DNA of 64,000 bases from Variovorax sp. J22G73 (lineage in GTDB: Bacteria; Pseudomonadota; Gammaproteobacteria; Burkholderiales; Burkholderiaceae_C), in NCBI RefSeq assembly GCF_030317035.1, contig NZ_JASZYK010000003.1, positions 744,001 through 808,000 on the forward strand, written 5' to 3'. A model generated the notes under the pieces. It was given only the letters and a program-made list of their open reading frames with translations. It was not told where the DNA came from and did no database searches. Positions 54,565 to 62,921 of the stretch are shown in pieces. How positions within the stretch are numbered: the first letter of the stretch is position 1; each line of letters starts with the position of its first letter. Both the position numbers and the translations under genes were made by a program.

Positions 54565-55500
54565 TCAGTAGGCGGCCGGATCGATGGAGTCCGTGGGCTT
54601 GGCGTAGGCCTTGCGCAGGGCGGGGCTCATCGGGAAGTTCATTCGCAGGCCGCGCGGCGCAATGGGCTGCACGAACCACTTGTCGTAGTTGGCCTTGGCC
54701 GCGGGCGAGGCCAGGTAGGCACTGAGCGCCTTGTCCACGGCGGCCTTGAACTCGGGGTCGTCGCGGCGCATCACCAGGCCGTAGGGCTCGGGCGGTGCAA
54801 GGGTGTCGGGCGAGATCACGTAGTCGCCCGGGTCCTTGGCGCTTGCGATGGCGCTGGCCAGCAGCACGTCGTCGCTGACGAGCGCCGCGGCCCGGTCGGT
54901 CGCCAGCATCAGGAAGGCCTCGGGCTGGTCCTTCGCGTTGACGATGCGCAGGTTCAGGTTCTGCTTCAGGTTGAGCTCGTTGAGGATCACCATGTGGTTC
55001 GAGCCCGGCACCGCCACGACGGTCTTGCCCTTGAGGTCGGCAATCGACTTCAGGTTGCTGGCCTTCTTGGCCGCGAAGGCGGTGGCCGTCAGGAAGAAGG
55101 TGTTGCTGAACGCCACCTGCTTCTGGCGCGCCGCGTTGTTGGTCACGCTGGCGCAGTCCATGTCGATGGTTCCATTGCCCAGCAGCGCGAGCCGGGTCTG
55201 CGCCGTGACGGGCTTGAGCTCGACCTTCAGGGTCTTGATGCCGGCATCGGCCTTGAGGCTCTCGACCAATGCCTTGCAGATGTCGACGGTGAAGCCGATC
55301 ACGTTCTGGCTGTCGTCGACATACGCGAACGGCACCTGGTTCTCGCGCACGCCGAGGGCGATCGTGCCGGTGTCCGCGAGCTTCTTCAGCGTGCCCGAAA
55401 GCGGTGCCGCCGGCGGCTGGGCGCCCGTCTGCGCAACGCTCATTGAGAAGCCCGTCAACAGCGCGGCGCCGGCGATCCATGTGGAGAAAGCTTTGCGCAT
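54565..55500 (-). CDS. Amino-acid ABC transporter periplasmic binding protein
   Basis: 311 residues, GltI/family 3. AAGGAAAA precedes the ATG at 55500; the signal peptide is MRKAFSTWIAGAALLTGFSMSVAQ. The mature part runs LKKLADTGTIALGVRENQVPFAYVDD, VIGFTVDICKAL, and DMDCASVTNNAARQKQVAFSNTFF, as in glutamate/aspartate receptors. It is the first gene of the operon and diverges from the class IV aminotransferase gene across a 238-base gap in which I see no further gene. Confidence 0.92.
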   Translation of the reverse strand: MRKAFSTWIAGAALLTGFSMSVAQTGAQPPAAPLSGTLKKLADTGTIALGVRENQVPFAYVDDSQNVIGFTVDICKALVESLKADAGIKTLKVELKPVTAQTRLALLGNGTIDMDCASVTNNAARQKQVAFSNTFFLTATAFAAKKASNLKSIADLKGKTVVAVPGSNHMVILNELNLKQNLNLRIVNAKDQPEAFLMLATDRAAALVSDDVLLASAIASAKDPGDYVISPDTLAPPEPYGLVMRRDDPEFKAAVDKALSAYLASPAAKANYDKWFVQPIAPRGLRMNFPMSPALRKAYAKPTDSIDPAAY

Positions 55501-55738
55501 TTTTTTCCTTCGAGGAGAGTGGAGGGAGACCGGCGAATGGTCTTTGCTGCGGCGCGGGCTGTCCATGCCGCGGGCGGCATCGCGATTCCACATCGCTATC
55601 AGCCGGGAACGAACGGGCCGCGGGGCAGGCGCGCGACCGCGGCCGGGCGATGCGCAACGGCTATCCCGATCACGTCGAAGCGGTGGACGCGCCGCGGCAC
55701 TGCGCACACGATGCCAGGCATTTCAGGAGTTCACCGCC

Positions 55739-56653
55739 ATGCCGCTCGACACACCGTTCCCCGCCTCTTTCCAGACACAGATCCCCGACACCATTCCGCC
55801 CTGGCCCTGCTACCTGAACGGCGAGTTCACCAACCTGCGCGAGGCGCGGGTGTCGGTGCTCGACCGGGCCTTTCTTTTCGGCGACGCGATCTACGACGTG
55901 GTGCCCGCCTACGACGGCCAGCCCTTCATGTTCGATGCGCACATGGCGCGCCTGGCGCGCGGCCTGGCCGAGATGAGAATTCCCGAGCCGATGGCGCGCG
56001 ACGCGTGGCACGCGCTCACGATACGCCTGCTGGCCATGCATGCGGAAGCGGACCCGCACCCGGGTGGCGTGCGCCACCAGCTGGTGTATTTCCAGGTCAC
56101 ACGCGGTGTCGCGATGCGCGAGCACGCAATGCCGCAAGGCATCGCGCCCAACGTGTTCGCCATGGTCAACCGCATGCCCGTGCCGAGCGAGGCACAACGC
56201 CGCCATGGCGTGGCCTGCATCACGGCCGAAGACTTTCGCTGGCGCAAGGCGCACCTCAAGTCCACCAGCCTGCTGGGCGCTGTGTTCTCGAAGCAGCTGA
56301 GCGTGGACGCGGGCGTTGCCGACACCATCATGTTCCGCGACGGCCAGCTCAGCGAGGCCTCCGCCAGCAACGTGTGGCTGGTGAAGAACGGCCGGGTGGT
56401 GGGCGTGCCGAAAAGCAATCGGGTGCTCGAAGGCGTGCGCTACGGGCTGCTGGAGTCGCTCTGCCTCGAGGAGGGGCTGCCCTTCGAGCTTCGCGAGGTG
56501 TCGCGCGCGGAGGTGTTCGACGCGGACGAGCTGATGCTGTCGTCCGCGGTGAAGGAGCTGGTGCCGGTGGTCGCGCTCGACGGCCAGCAGATCGGGGACG
56601 GCACGCCGGGCGCCGTCTTCGCAAGGCTGTATGCGGCCTACACACGGGCCTAG
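55739..56653 (+). CDS. Class IV PLP aminotransferase (D-amino-acid aminotransferase type)
   Basis: 304 residues, fold type IV: LNGEFTNLREARVSVLDRAFLFGDAIYDVVP at the start, the PLP lysine near Lys174 (RKAHLKSTSLLGAVF), and LSEASASNVWLVKNG. The family covers D-amino-acid and branched-chain aminotransferases; this sequence looks closest to the D-amino-acid type. AGGAG lies 9 bases upstream of the ATG at 55739. The long upstream open frame is opposite the receptor gene. Its stop codon is part of a 12-base repeat. It diverges from the ABC operon. Confidence 0.88.
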   Translation: MPLDTPFPASFQTQIPDTIPPWPCYLNGEFTNLREARVSVLDRAFLFGDAIYDVVPAYDGQPFMFDAHMARLARGLAEMRIPEPMARDAWHALTIRLLAMHAEADPHPGGVRHQLVYFQVTRGVAMREHAMPQGIAPNVFAMVNRMPVPSEAQRRHGVACITAEDFRWRKAHLKSTSLLGAVFSKQLSVDAGVADTIMFRDGQLSEASASNVWLVKNGRVVGVPKSNRVLEGVRYGLLESLCLEEGLPFELREVSRAEVFDADELMLSSAVKELVPVVALDGQQIGDGTPGAVFARLYAAYTRA

Positions 56654-56687
56654 ACACGGGCCTAGACACGGGCCTAGACACGGGCCT
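56642..56687. repeat. 12-base tandem repeat that iterates the stop codon
   Basis: 3.8 copies of ACACGGGCCTAG cover the last codons of the class IV aminotransferase gene and the bases after it. Because the unit is 12 bases, the stop TAG (56651-56653) recurs in frame at 56663 and 56675. Confidence 0.85.
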
Positions 56688-56747
56688 GCATGCAGGCCTG
56701 AACTCGGGGCTGAACGCATGCCATCGCGCGCACTCGCGATGGCAGTT

Positions 56748-57677
56748 TCAGGGCGGAGGGCGCCGCAACGCGGCCTGGCTGATGCGCGAGAACGAGCGAA
56801 GCATCGCGACCAGCGTCTTCGCCTCGGGGCTCAGCCTGCGGCTTGCCCTGGAAACGATGCCCACCTCGTAGCGCCGCGAGGGGTGCGGGAGCTTGATTTC
56901 CACCAGCTGCCGCGCCGTCAACGGATGGTCCAGGATGGACCTTGGCATGCGCGACACGCAGTCGGAGTCGATCAGCATCGAGACGGCGCCGAACAGCGAA
57001 TCGGACACCGCGGCGATGCGTGGTCGCCCCATCTGTTGCTGCAGGAACAGCTCCTGGATGCTTTCGTCGTCCTGCCCGGGTCGCCCGGGCGCACCCACCA
57101 CCACCCATTGCAGGCCGGCCAGCTCGCCGATGGCGCGCGCACCGGCGCTCGGGTGACCGGCGCGCGCGACGATCACCGCCTCCGACTCGTAGAGCACGTC
57201 CACCCGCAGGTCGGCCGCGTCGAGCTTCTCGGGCAGCCGCATGACCGCGAGCTCCAGCCTGTTGTCGCGCAACGCCGACAGCAGTTCCGAGTTCGCGCTT
57301 TGCGTCAGGTGGATGGCAACGTCCGGCAGCGCGCGGCGAAAGTCCTGCAGCACGGCAGGCACGAGCCGCAGCGACGGCTCGACCGACACGCCCAGCGCAA
57401 CCCGTGTCGCCCGGCGGCCCTGCGCGCCGCGCAGCCATTCCTCGGCCCGCGTGGCCTCGATGAGCGCCGCCTGCGCATACGGAAGAAAGGCCTGGCCGTC
57501 GGCGGTGAGCGCCACGCCCTTGGCCGTGCGCTCGAACAGCGAGAGCCCGTGTTCGTTCTCCAGCCGCGCCACGCTCTTGGTCAGGCCGGCTTGCGAGACG
57601 TCGAGCGCGCGTGCCGCGGACCGGAAGCCGCCATGCGTGATCACGGCGTTCAAGTCACGAAGTTGCTGCAGATTCAT
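56748..57677 (-). CDS. LysR-family regulator
   Basis: 309 residues from the ATG at 57677 (MNLQQLRDLNAVITHGGFRSAARALDVSQAGLTKSVARLE); an upstream in-frame ATG at 57707 adds ten unlikely residues. The rest is a standard effector domain. It lies between the class IV aminotransferase and the divergent ABC ATPase genes and is the likely regulator of this amino-acid locus. Its upstream region holds the same 17-base palindrome as the LysR gene at 46.6 kb. Confidence 0.9.
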   Translation of the reverse strand: MNLQQLRDLNAVITHGGFRSAARALDVSQAGLTKSVARLENEHGLSLFERTAKGVALTADGQAFLPYAQAALIEATRAEEWLRGAQGRRATRVALGVSVEPSLRLVPAVLQDFRRALPDVAIHLTQSANSELLSALRDNRLELAVMRLPEKLDAADLRVDVLYESEAVIVARAGHPSAGARAIGELAGLQWVVVGAPGRPGQDDESIQELFLQQQMGRPRIAAVSDSLFGAVSMLIDSDCVSRMPRSILDHPLTARQLVEIKLPHPSRRYEVGIVSRASRRLSPEAKTLVAMLRSFSRISQAALRRPPP

Positions 57678-57748
57678 GGCGCGGCCCGGAGCTGTGAAGG
57701 CAGCCACTATGCCGCGTCAGCGCGGTGGCGAACAGCCTCGCGTGCGCG

Positions 57749-57788
57749 CAATCGAATTGATTGGCAGGGCATATCAATTGATTTGATA
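57749..57788. promoter_or_regulatory. Two palindromes in the LysR/ABC-ATPase divergent promoter
   Basis: CAATC-GAATT-GATTG (57749-57763) and TATCAA-TTGAT-TTGATA (57772-57788) lie between the LysR start (57677) and the ATPase start (57870). The second is identical to 46632-46648. Two boxes about 24 bases apart, centre to centre, fit the usual LysR recognition plus activation arrangement. Confidence 0.7.
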
Positions 57789-57869
57789 TTTAAATTTCAC
57801 AAATCTAAGGCGTGCGCGTGAAATACCCGGCTTCGGCTTTCAGCCCCTTCGGTTTTCAAAGGCAGTGAC

Positions 57870-58607
57870 TTGATCAAGATTCAGAACGTATCGAAGTGGT
57901 ACGGCCCGGTGCAAGTGCTCGACGACTGCTCGGTGAGCATCTCCAAGGGCGACGTGGTGGTGGTGTGCGGGCCTTCGGGCTCGGGCAAGTCCACCCTCAT
58001 CAAGACCGTGAACGCGCTCGAGCCCTTCCAGAAGGGCGAGATCACCGTCAACGGCATTCCGCTGCACGACCCCAAGACCAACCTGCCCAAGCTGCGCTCC
58101 AAGGTCGGCATGGTGTTCCAGCACTTCGAGCTGTTCCCGCACCTTTCGGTGACCGAGAACCTCACGATCGCGCAGATCAAGGTGCTGGGCCGCACGCCCG
58201 ACGAGGCCAAGACCCGAGGCCTGAAGATGCTCGACCGCGTGGGCCTGATGGCGCACAAGGACAAGTTCCCGGGCCAGCTGTCGGGCGGCCAGCAGCAGCG
58301 CGTGGCCATTGCGCGCGCGCTGTCGATGGACCCGATCGTGATGCTGTTCGACGAACCCACCTCGGCGCTCGACCCCGAAATGGTCGGCGAAGTGCTCGAC
58401 GTGATGGTGAGCCTGGCCAAGGAAGGCATGACCATGATGGTGGTTACGCACGAAATGGCATTCGCCCGCAAGGTGGCCAGCCGCGTGATCTTCATCGACG
58501 TGGGCGGCAAGATCCTGGAAGACTGCCCGAAGGACGAGTTCTTCAGCCACCCGGAAAACCGCCAGCCGCGCACCAAGGACTTCCTGGACAAGATCCTGGC
58601 GCACTGA
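57870..58607 (+). CDS. Amino-acid ABC transporter ATPase (GltL/GlnQ type)
   Basis: 245 residues with Walker [23 protein letters not shown], signature LSGGQQQR, Walker [13 protein letters not shown] and VVTHEM. It starts with TTG, behind AAGG; there is no good ATG nearby. No permease is next to it. The receptor/two-permease operon at 53.1-55.5 kb lacks an ATPase, so this is probably its energy subunit, placed on the other side of the aminotransferase and LysR genes. Confidence 0.92.
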   Translation: MIKIQNVSKWYGPVQVLDDCSVSISKGDVVVVCGPSGSGKSTLIKTVNALEPFQKGEITVNGIPLHDPKTNLPKLRSKVGMVFQHFELFPHLSVTENLTIAQIKVLGRTPDEAKTRGLKMLDRVGLMAHKDKFPGQLSGGQQQRVAIARALSMDPIVMLFDEPTSALDPEMVGEVLDVMVSLAKEGMTMMVVTHEMAFARKVASRVIFIDVGGKILEDCPKDEFFSHPENRQPRTKDFLDKILAH

Positions 58608-58643
58608 AGGCGGCACGGCTGCGCTTTCAGTGTGCTGTCCGGC

Positions 58644-59057
58644 TCACTGCCGCGCTTCGTCGTAGCTGCGCCGGCACTCCTCGATGCGCGGCCAGTGGTC
58701 CCGTATCCACGAGGTGAACCCTTCCAGCGCGGGCAGCATGCCCGCACCCATTTCGGTGAGTTCGTACTCCACGCGCGGCGGCACTTCCGCGAAGTAGTGC
58801 CGCACCAGCAGCCCGTCGCGCTCCAGGTTGCGCAGGGTGAGCGTCAGCATGCGCTGGGTGATGCCTTCGATGCCGATCTTGAGCGCCGAGAAACGAAGCC
58901 GGTGGCCGGGCGCTACGGCAAGGTGCGACATGACCAGGATCGTCCATTTGTCTCCCAGCCGCGCGAGCACGCCGTGGGGTGCGCAGGGCGTGAAGCGAGG
59001 GCCCTGCTCCGTCTCGGCGTAGGGCCGCCCGTTGATTGTTTTCCGCAGCCGTACCAT
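58644..59057 (-). CDS. HxlR-family transcriptional regulator
   Basis: 137 residues, the small winged-helix HxlR/YtfH type: CAPHGVLARLGDKWTILVMSHLA, FSALKIGIEGITQRMLTLTLRNLERDGLLVRHYFAEVPPRVEYELTEMG. These proteins sense redox or electrophile stress through a cysteine; a Cys is present near residue 25. It diverges from the NmrA-family gene across 92 bases, the same arrangement as ytfH/qorB in E. coli. Confidence 0.92.
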   Translation of the reverse strand: MVRLRKTINGRPYAETEQGPRFTPCAPHGVLARLGDKWTILVMSHLAVAPGHRLRFSALKIGIEGITQRMLTLTLRNLERDGLLVRHYFAEVPPRVEYELTEMGAGMLPALEGFTSWIRDHWPRIEECRRSYDEARQ

Positions 59058-59149
59058 CCGTGTGCCTCAGGTTAAGCAATGTGCCGCCGCCGGCCATTTT
59101 TTCGTGAGTATAGATTCGTAACCCTTGTTCATTCACGAGGGTATTTGTC

Positions 59150-60073
59150 ATGTCGGACAGCAAGAGAATCCTGGTTTTCGGCGCCACCGGGCAGCAGGGC
59201 GGGTCGGTCGCCGCGGCGGCGTTGAAGGCCGGATGGCAGGTGCGCGCACTGGTGCGAGACCCTGGGTCCGCGAGGTCGCTGGCGCTTCGCGAGGCGGGTG
59301 CGGACATCGTGCGCGGCACCTTCGCCGACACCGAGGCCATCCGCAACGCGATGAAGGGCGTGCACGGCGTCTTCAGCGTGCAGCCGAGTTCGGGGCAGGG
59401 CCCGGCGCTCGGGCTCAGCGACGAGGAAGAAGAGCGCTACGGCATTGCTGTTGCCGACCTGGCGCTCGAGAGCGGCGTCGAGCACCTGGTCTATACCTCG
59501 ACCGGCGCGGTGAGCGACGGGCTTACCGGCATGGGCCATTTCGACAGCAAGGCGCGCATCGAGGCACATGTGCGCACGCTGCCGATCACCTTCACCATCG
59601 TGCGGCCGGCCGCGTTCATGGAAATGCTGGTGATGCCCGGCTTCGGGCTGGACACGGGACGCTTCAATTTCTTCATGAAACCCGAGCAGGCGATGCAGCT
59701 GCTGGCGGTGGAAGACATCGGCAAGCTCGTGATGAAGGTCTTCGCGGACCCGGCACGTTTCGGTGGGCAGGCCTTCGAGCTGGCGGGCGACAAGGTGACC
59801 GGCCTGCAGCTGCAGGCCTTGTTCACCGAGGCGGCGGGCCGGCCGATCACGTACGCGCGGTTTTCCGATGATGTGCTGAGGGGCAACCCCTTTCTTGCCA
59901 AGCTGACGGCCCTGCTCGACGACGGACGCCTGGTGGGCAAGGCCGACCTGGCCGCGTTGCGCGCGCTGAACCCCGAGCTGCAATCGTTCCGTGCCTGGCT
60001 CGCAGGCAACGGGCGCGATGCGTTCCAGGCGGCGCTGGGAACCGGCGGTGCGTGGGGCTACGGCCACGCGTAA
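59150..60073 (+). CDS. NmrA-family NAD(P)-binding protein (quinone-reductase-like)
   Basis: 307 residues, atypical SDR fold with the N-terminal cofactor loop FGATGQQGGSV. It has no Tyr-x-x-x-Lys catalytic pair in classical form, as in NmrA/HSCARG and QorB proteins. It diverges from the HxlR gene and is probably controlled by it. The role is probably quinone or electrophile reduction or redox sensing (inference). Confidence 0.88.
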   Translation: MSDSKRILVFGATGQQGGSVAAAALKAGWQVRALVRDPGSARSLALREAGADIVRGTFADTEAIRNAMKGVHGVFSVQPSSGQGPALGLSDEEEERYGIAVADLALESGVEHLVYTSTGAVSDGLTGMGHFDSKARIEAHVRTLPITFTIVRPAAFMEMLVMPGFGLDTGRFNFFMKPEQAMQLLAVEDIGKLVMKVFADPARFGGQAFELAGDKVTGLQLQALFTEAAGRPITYARFSDDVLRGNPFLAKLTALLDDGRLVGKADLAALRALNPELQSFRAWLAGNGRDAFQAALGTGGAWGYGHA

Positions 60074-60080
60074 GGCCGGA

Positions 60081-60105
60081 CCTGCGCAGGGCCTCGGCCC
60101 GCAGG
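60081..60105. terminator. Hairpin between convergent genes
   Basis: GGGCC-TC-GGCCC (60089-60100) is enclosed by CCTGC and GCAGG, giving about ten GC pairs with a 3-base bulge. It lies between the stops of the NmrA-family gene (60073) and the LysR gene (60121). There is no T-run on either strand, so it is only a weak terminator candidate. Confidence 0.3.
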
Positions 60106-60120
60106 GCGCCGTCAAGGCGG

Positions 60121-61014
60121 CTAGTCGACCTGCTGATGCCCGTCCAGATAGTCCAGCAACGCACGCACCGCCGGCATCATCCCTTTGCGGCTGGTGAACG
60201 CCGCCTGCACATGTCCCGGCGGCGAGGCCCAGCCCGGCAGCGCGAGCTCGAGCCGCCCGGCGCGCAGGTCGTCGTGGCAGATCTTGCGCGGCAGCAAGGC
60301 CAGGCCGAGCCCGTTCACCGCGGCCTCCTTCAACGCGAACATGTCGTCGGTGACCAGCCGGGGCTCGTGGCGCACTTCCACCACGCGCTGCCCGTCGCTC
60401 AGTTGCCAGCGCGCGCGCTCGCCGACCGCGGGCAATGAGAGCGTCGGCAAGCCGGCCACGTCCTCGGGCGCGCGGGGGCGGCCCACCGCGGCCAGGCAGG
60501 CGGGGCTGGCGACCAGCACGTCGACCGACTCGCCGAGCTTGCGCACGACCTGGTCGGAGTCTTCGAGCGGCGGCCTGCGCACGCGCAGCACCACGTCCAT
60601 GCGCTCCTGCACCGGGTCGATGCGCCGGTTCGAAACGAGCACCTGCAGCCGCACCTTGGGGTGCAGCGTCATGAAGCCGGGGATGAGCGGCGTGAGCCAC
60701 ACCTGCGCCAGCGTCATCGGGCAGCTGATGCGCACCTCGCCCGCGGGCTCGCTCGATGCCTGCTTCACGCCGTCGTCGGCCGCCTGCGCCAGCTCGACCA
60801 GCGCGCGGCATTGCTCGAAGTAGCCCTGGCCGGCGGTGGTGAGGGTCACGCGGCGCGACGAGCGTTGCAGCAGCCGCACGCCCAGCCGGGCCTCCAGCGC
60901 GGTGATGCGCCGGCTGAGCCGCGACTTCGGAATGCCGAGCTGGCGGCCGGCCTCGCTGAAGCCGCCGTGCTCTACCACCTTCGCGAAATAAACCAGGTCG
61001 TTGATGTCGTGCAT
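60121..61014 (-). CDS. LysR-family regulator
   Basis: 297 residues: MHDINDLVYFAKVVEHGGFSEAGRQLGIPKSRLSRRITALE then LLQRSSRRVTLTTAGQGYFEQC, the pattern of the LysR subgroup close to DsdA/PcaQ-unrelated 'SRRI' regulators. It diverges from the FAH-family hydrolase gene at 61250 across a 235-base gap that holds a perfect 7-base dyad. It is probably the regulator of the hydrolase/VOC genes. Confidence 0.9.
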   Translation of the reverse strand: MHDINDLVYFAKVVEHGGFSEAGRQLGIPKSRLSRRITALEARLGVRLLQRSSRRVTLTTAGQGYFEQCRALVELAQAADDGVKQASSEPAGEVRISCPMTLAQVWLTPLIPGFMTLHPKVRLQVLVSNRRIDPVQERMDVVLRVRRPPLEDSDQVVRKLGESVDVLVASPACLAAVGRPRAPEDVAGLPTLSLPAVGERARWQLSDGQRVVEVRHEPRLVTDDMFALKEAAVNGLGLALLPRKICHDDLRAGRLELALPGWASPPGHVQAAFTSRKGMMPAVRALLDYLDGHQQVD

Positions 61015-61069
61015 GGCGCAAATGTGGCAGTGGTGCGGTCGAAGCAGCGCGGTTCGTCGTTGCGCCCGC

Positions 61070-61084
61070 GGAACGATTCGTTCC
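61070..61084. promoter_or_regulatory. LysR-box-like dyad
   Basis: GGAACGA-T-TCGTTCC is a perfect inverted repeat, 55 bases upstream of the LysR start and 165 bases from the hydrolase start. The rest of the 235-base gap shows no other gene or strong signal. Confidence 0.5.
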
Positions 61085-61249
61085 AGCCAACCCGCTGGAT
61101 CGCGCGCTTCGCCCGCCGGATGATGGCCGTTCTTATATCCCGGAATGCCTCATGAAAGCCCTGCACACCGACCCGCGCCCGCCCTGCGATCCTTTCGTCC
61201 ACAGGCCGACCCTGGTTGCGTTCCGCGACCGCGCACAGGCGGTACTCGC

Positions 61250-62116
61250 ATGAAGCTCGTGTCTTTCGCGTTCGAAGGGCACGAGGGCTTCGGCCTCGTG
61301 CGCGGCGACGAGGTGCTCGACGTGAGCGCACTCGAACACGGGCCACGTGACCTGCTGTCGATGCTGAACATGGAAGCCGCCGGTTGGCAGTGGCTGGAAC
61401 GCGCCACGCCGAAGGCCCGGCGGCTGCCGCTGGCCAGCGTGCGCCTGCGCGCGCCGGTGCCTGCGCCGCGCAAGTTCCTCGGCCTGGGCGGCAACTACGC
61501 CTCGCACCTGGAAGAGGCCCGCAAGATCGGCCTGCTCAGGGCACCGGGCCAGGTGTGGTTCAACAAGCAGGTGAGCTGCGTCGCCGGTCCCTTCGACCCG
61601 GTGCACCTGCCGGCCGTGTCGCACGAGTTTGACTACGAGGGCGAGCTGGGCGTGGTCATCGGGCGCCGCTGCCGGCACGTGACGCGCGAGAACGCGATGG
61701 ACATGGTGGCCGGCTTCGTGGTGGTCAACGACCTGAGCGTGCGCGACTGGCAGATGCGCGCGCCCACGCACACGCTGGGCAAGTCCTTCGACACGCACGG
61801 CCCCTTCGGCCCCTGGCTGGTGACGCGCGACGAGCTGCCCGACCCGCACCGCCTGCGCCTTCGCACCTGGGTCAACGGCGAGCTGCGGCAAGACGGCAAC
61901 ACCGCCGAGATGACCCACCGCGTGGAAGACATGCTGGTCGAGCTGACCACCGCCTTCACGCTGGAGCCCGGCGACGTGCTCACCACCGGCAGCCCCGCCG
62001 GCGTGGGCGGCCTCATGGACCCGCCGACCTACCTGCGCGTGGGCGACGTGGTGCGCGTGGAGATCGAAGGCATCGGCGCCATCGAGAACACGGTGATCGC
62101 CGAGCCGCTGCCCTGA
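61250..62116 (+). CDS. Fumarylacetoacetate-hydrolase-family protein
   Basis: 288 residues. FAH-fold metal hydrolase or decarboxylase acting on ring-cleavage products. Metal ligands are Glu130 and Glu132 (FDYEGELGVVIG) and Asp161 (VVNDLSVRDWQ). KSFDTHGPFGPWLV and VLTTGSPAGVGG are the usual substrate-side blocks. I start it at the ATG at 61250 (MKLVSFAFEGHEG); the frame open to 61145 has no matching residues. It is followed by a VOC-family gene after 43 bases, a usual pairing in aromatic-acid catabolism. Confidence 0.93.
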   Translation: MKLVSFAFEGHEGFGLVRGDEVLDVSALEHGPRDLLSMLNMEAAGWQWLERATPKARRLPLASVRLRAPVPAPRKFLGLGGNYASHLEEARKIGLLRAPGQVWFNKQVSCVAGPFDPVHLPAVSHEFDYEGELGVVIGRRCRHVTRENAMDMVAGFVVVNDLSVRDWQMRAPTHTLGKSFDTHGPFGPWLVTRDELPDPHRLRLRTWVNGELRQDGNTAEMTHRVEDMLVELTTAFTLEPGDVLTTGSPAGVGGLMDPPTYLRVGDVVRVEIEGIGAIENTVIAEPLP

Positions 62117-62159
62117 GCAACGACGCACCGTTCAAAAAAACAAGAGAGACAACGACACC

Positions 62160-62753
62160 ATGACCCCCCGAACCCTACCGGACGCCGCCGCCGAGCCCAT
62201 CCGCCCCTCCAAGCTGGCCCATGTCGTGCTGCGCGTGAGCGACCTGCCGCGCTCGCGCGCCTGGTACCTCGAACTGCTGCAGGCCTGGCCCGCGTTCGAG
62301 AACGAGATGCTGTGCTTCATGACCTACGACGACGAGCACCACCGCATCGGCCTCATCGCCCGCCCAGGCCTGGGCGCGGCCGACGACGCGCTGGCCGGGC
62401 TCGAGCACATCGCCTTCACCTTCGCCACGCTGGAGCGGCTGCTCGCGACCTTCCGGCGCCTGAAGGCGGCGGGCGTCACGCCGTACTGGAGCATCAACCA
62501 CGGGCCCACGGTGTCGCTCTACTACAAGGACCCGGACGGCAACCGCGTCGAGCTGCAGTACGACGTGTTCGACCGGCCCGCGGACCTGGACGCCTTCTTC
62601 GGCGGCGGCGCGTATGTGCGCAACTTCATGGGCGTGCGCTTCGACCCGGAGGACCTGATACGCCGCTACGAAGCGGGCGAGCCGCTGCGCAGCCTCACGG
62701 CGCGGCCGGAGCTGCCGGTGGGCAGCACGCCGTGGGATGAGTTGGTGAACTGA
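62160..62753 (+). CDS. VOC-superfamily protein (extradiol-dioxygenase/glyoxalase fold)
   Basis: 197 residues with two VOC half-modules: LAHVVLRVSDLPRSRAWYLELLQ (metal His) and GLEHIAFTFATLERLL, then YYKDPDGNRVELQYD (Glu). It resembles biphenyl-2,3-diol dioxygenase-type VOC proteins. GAGAGAC upstream of the ATG gives a ribosome site. It probably opens or handles an aromatic intermediate passed to the FAH-family enzyme, but the reaction is not proven by sequence. Confidence 0.88.
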   Translation: MTPRTLPDAAAEPIRPSKLAHVVLRVSDLPRSRAWYLELLQAWPAFENEMLCFMTYDDEHHRIGLIARPGLGAADDALAGLEHIAFTFATLERLLATFRRLKAAGVTPYWSINHGPTVSLYYKDPDGNRVELQYDVFDRPADLDAFFGGGAYVRNFMGVRFDPEDLIRRYEAGEPLRSLTARPELPVGSTPWDELVN

Positions 62754-62921
62754 GTCGAAGCGAACGCGCGGTGCGGTACAGGCCGCAACGCAGCTCTGCA
62801 CTGCTGCGCCGACTGTGCCGAGGCGCAACCCCGCCGTGGCAGGAATCGTGGGCATTCTGTCTTCGAGGACAACGCCGTCGTTCCTAGACTGGCCCTCATC
62901 GCAACCCCCGAGAGCCGCGCC

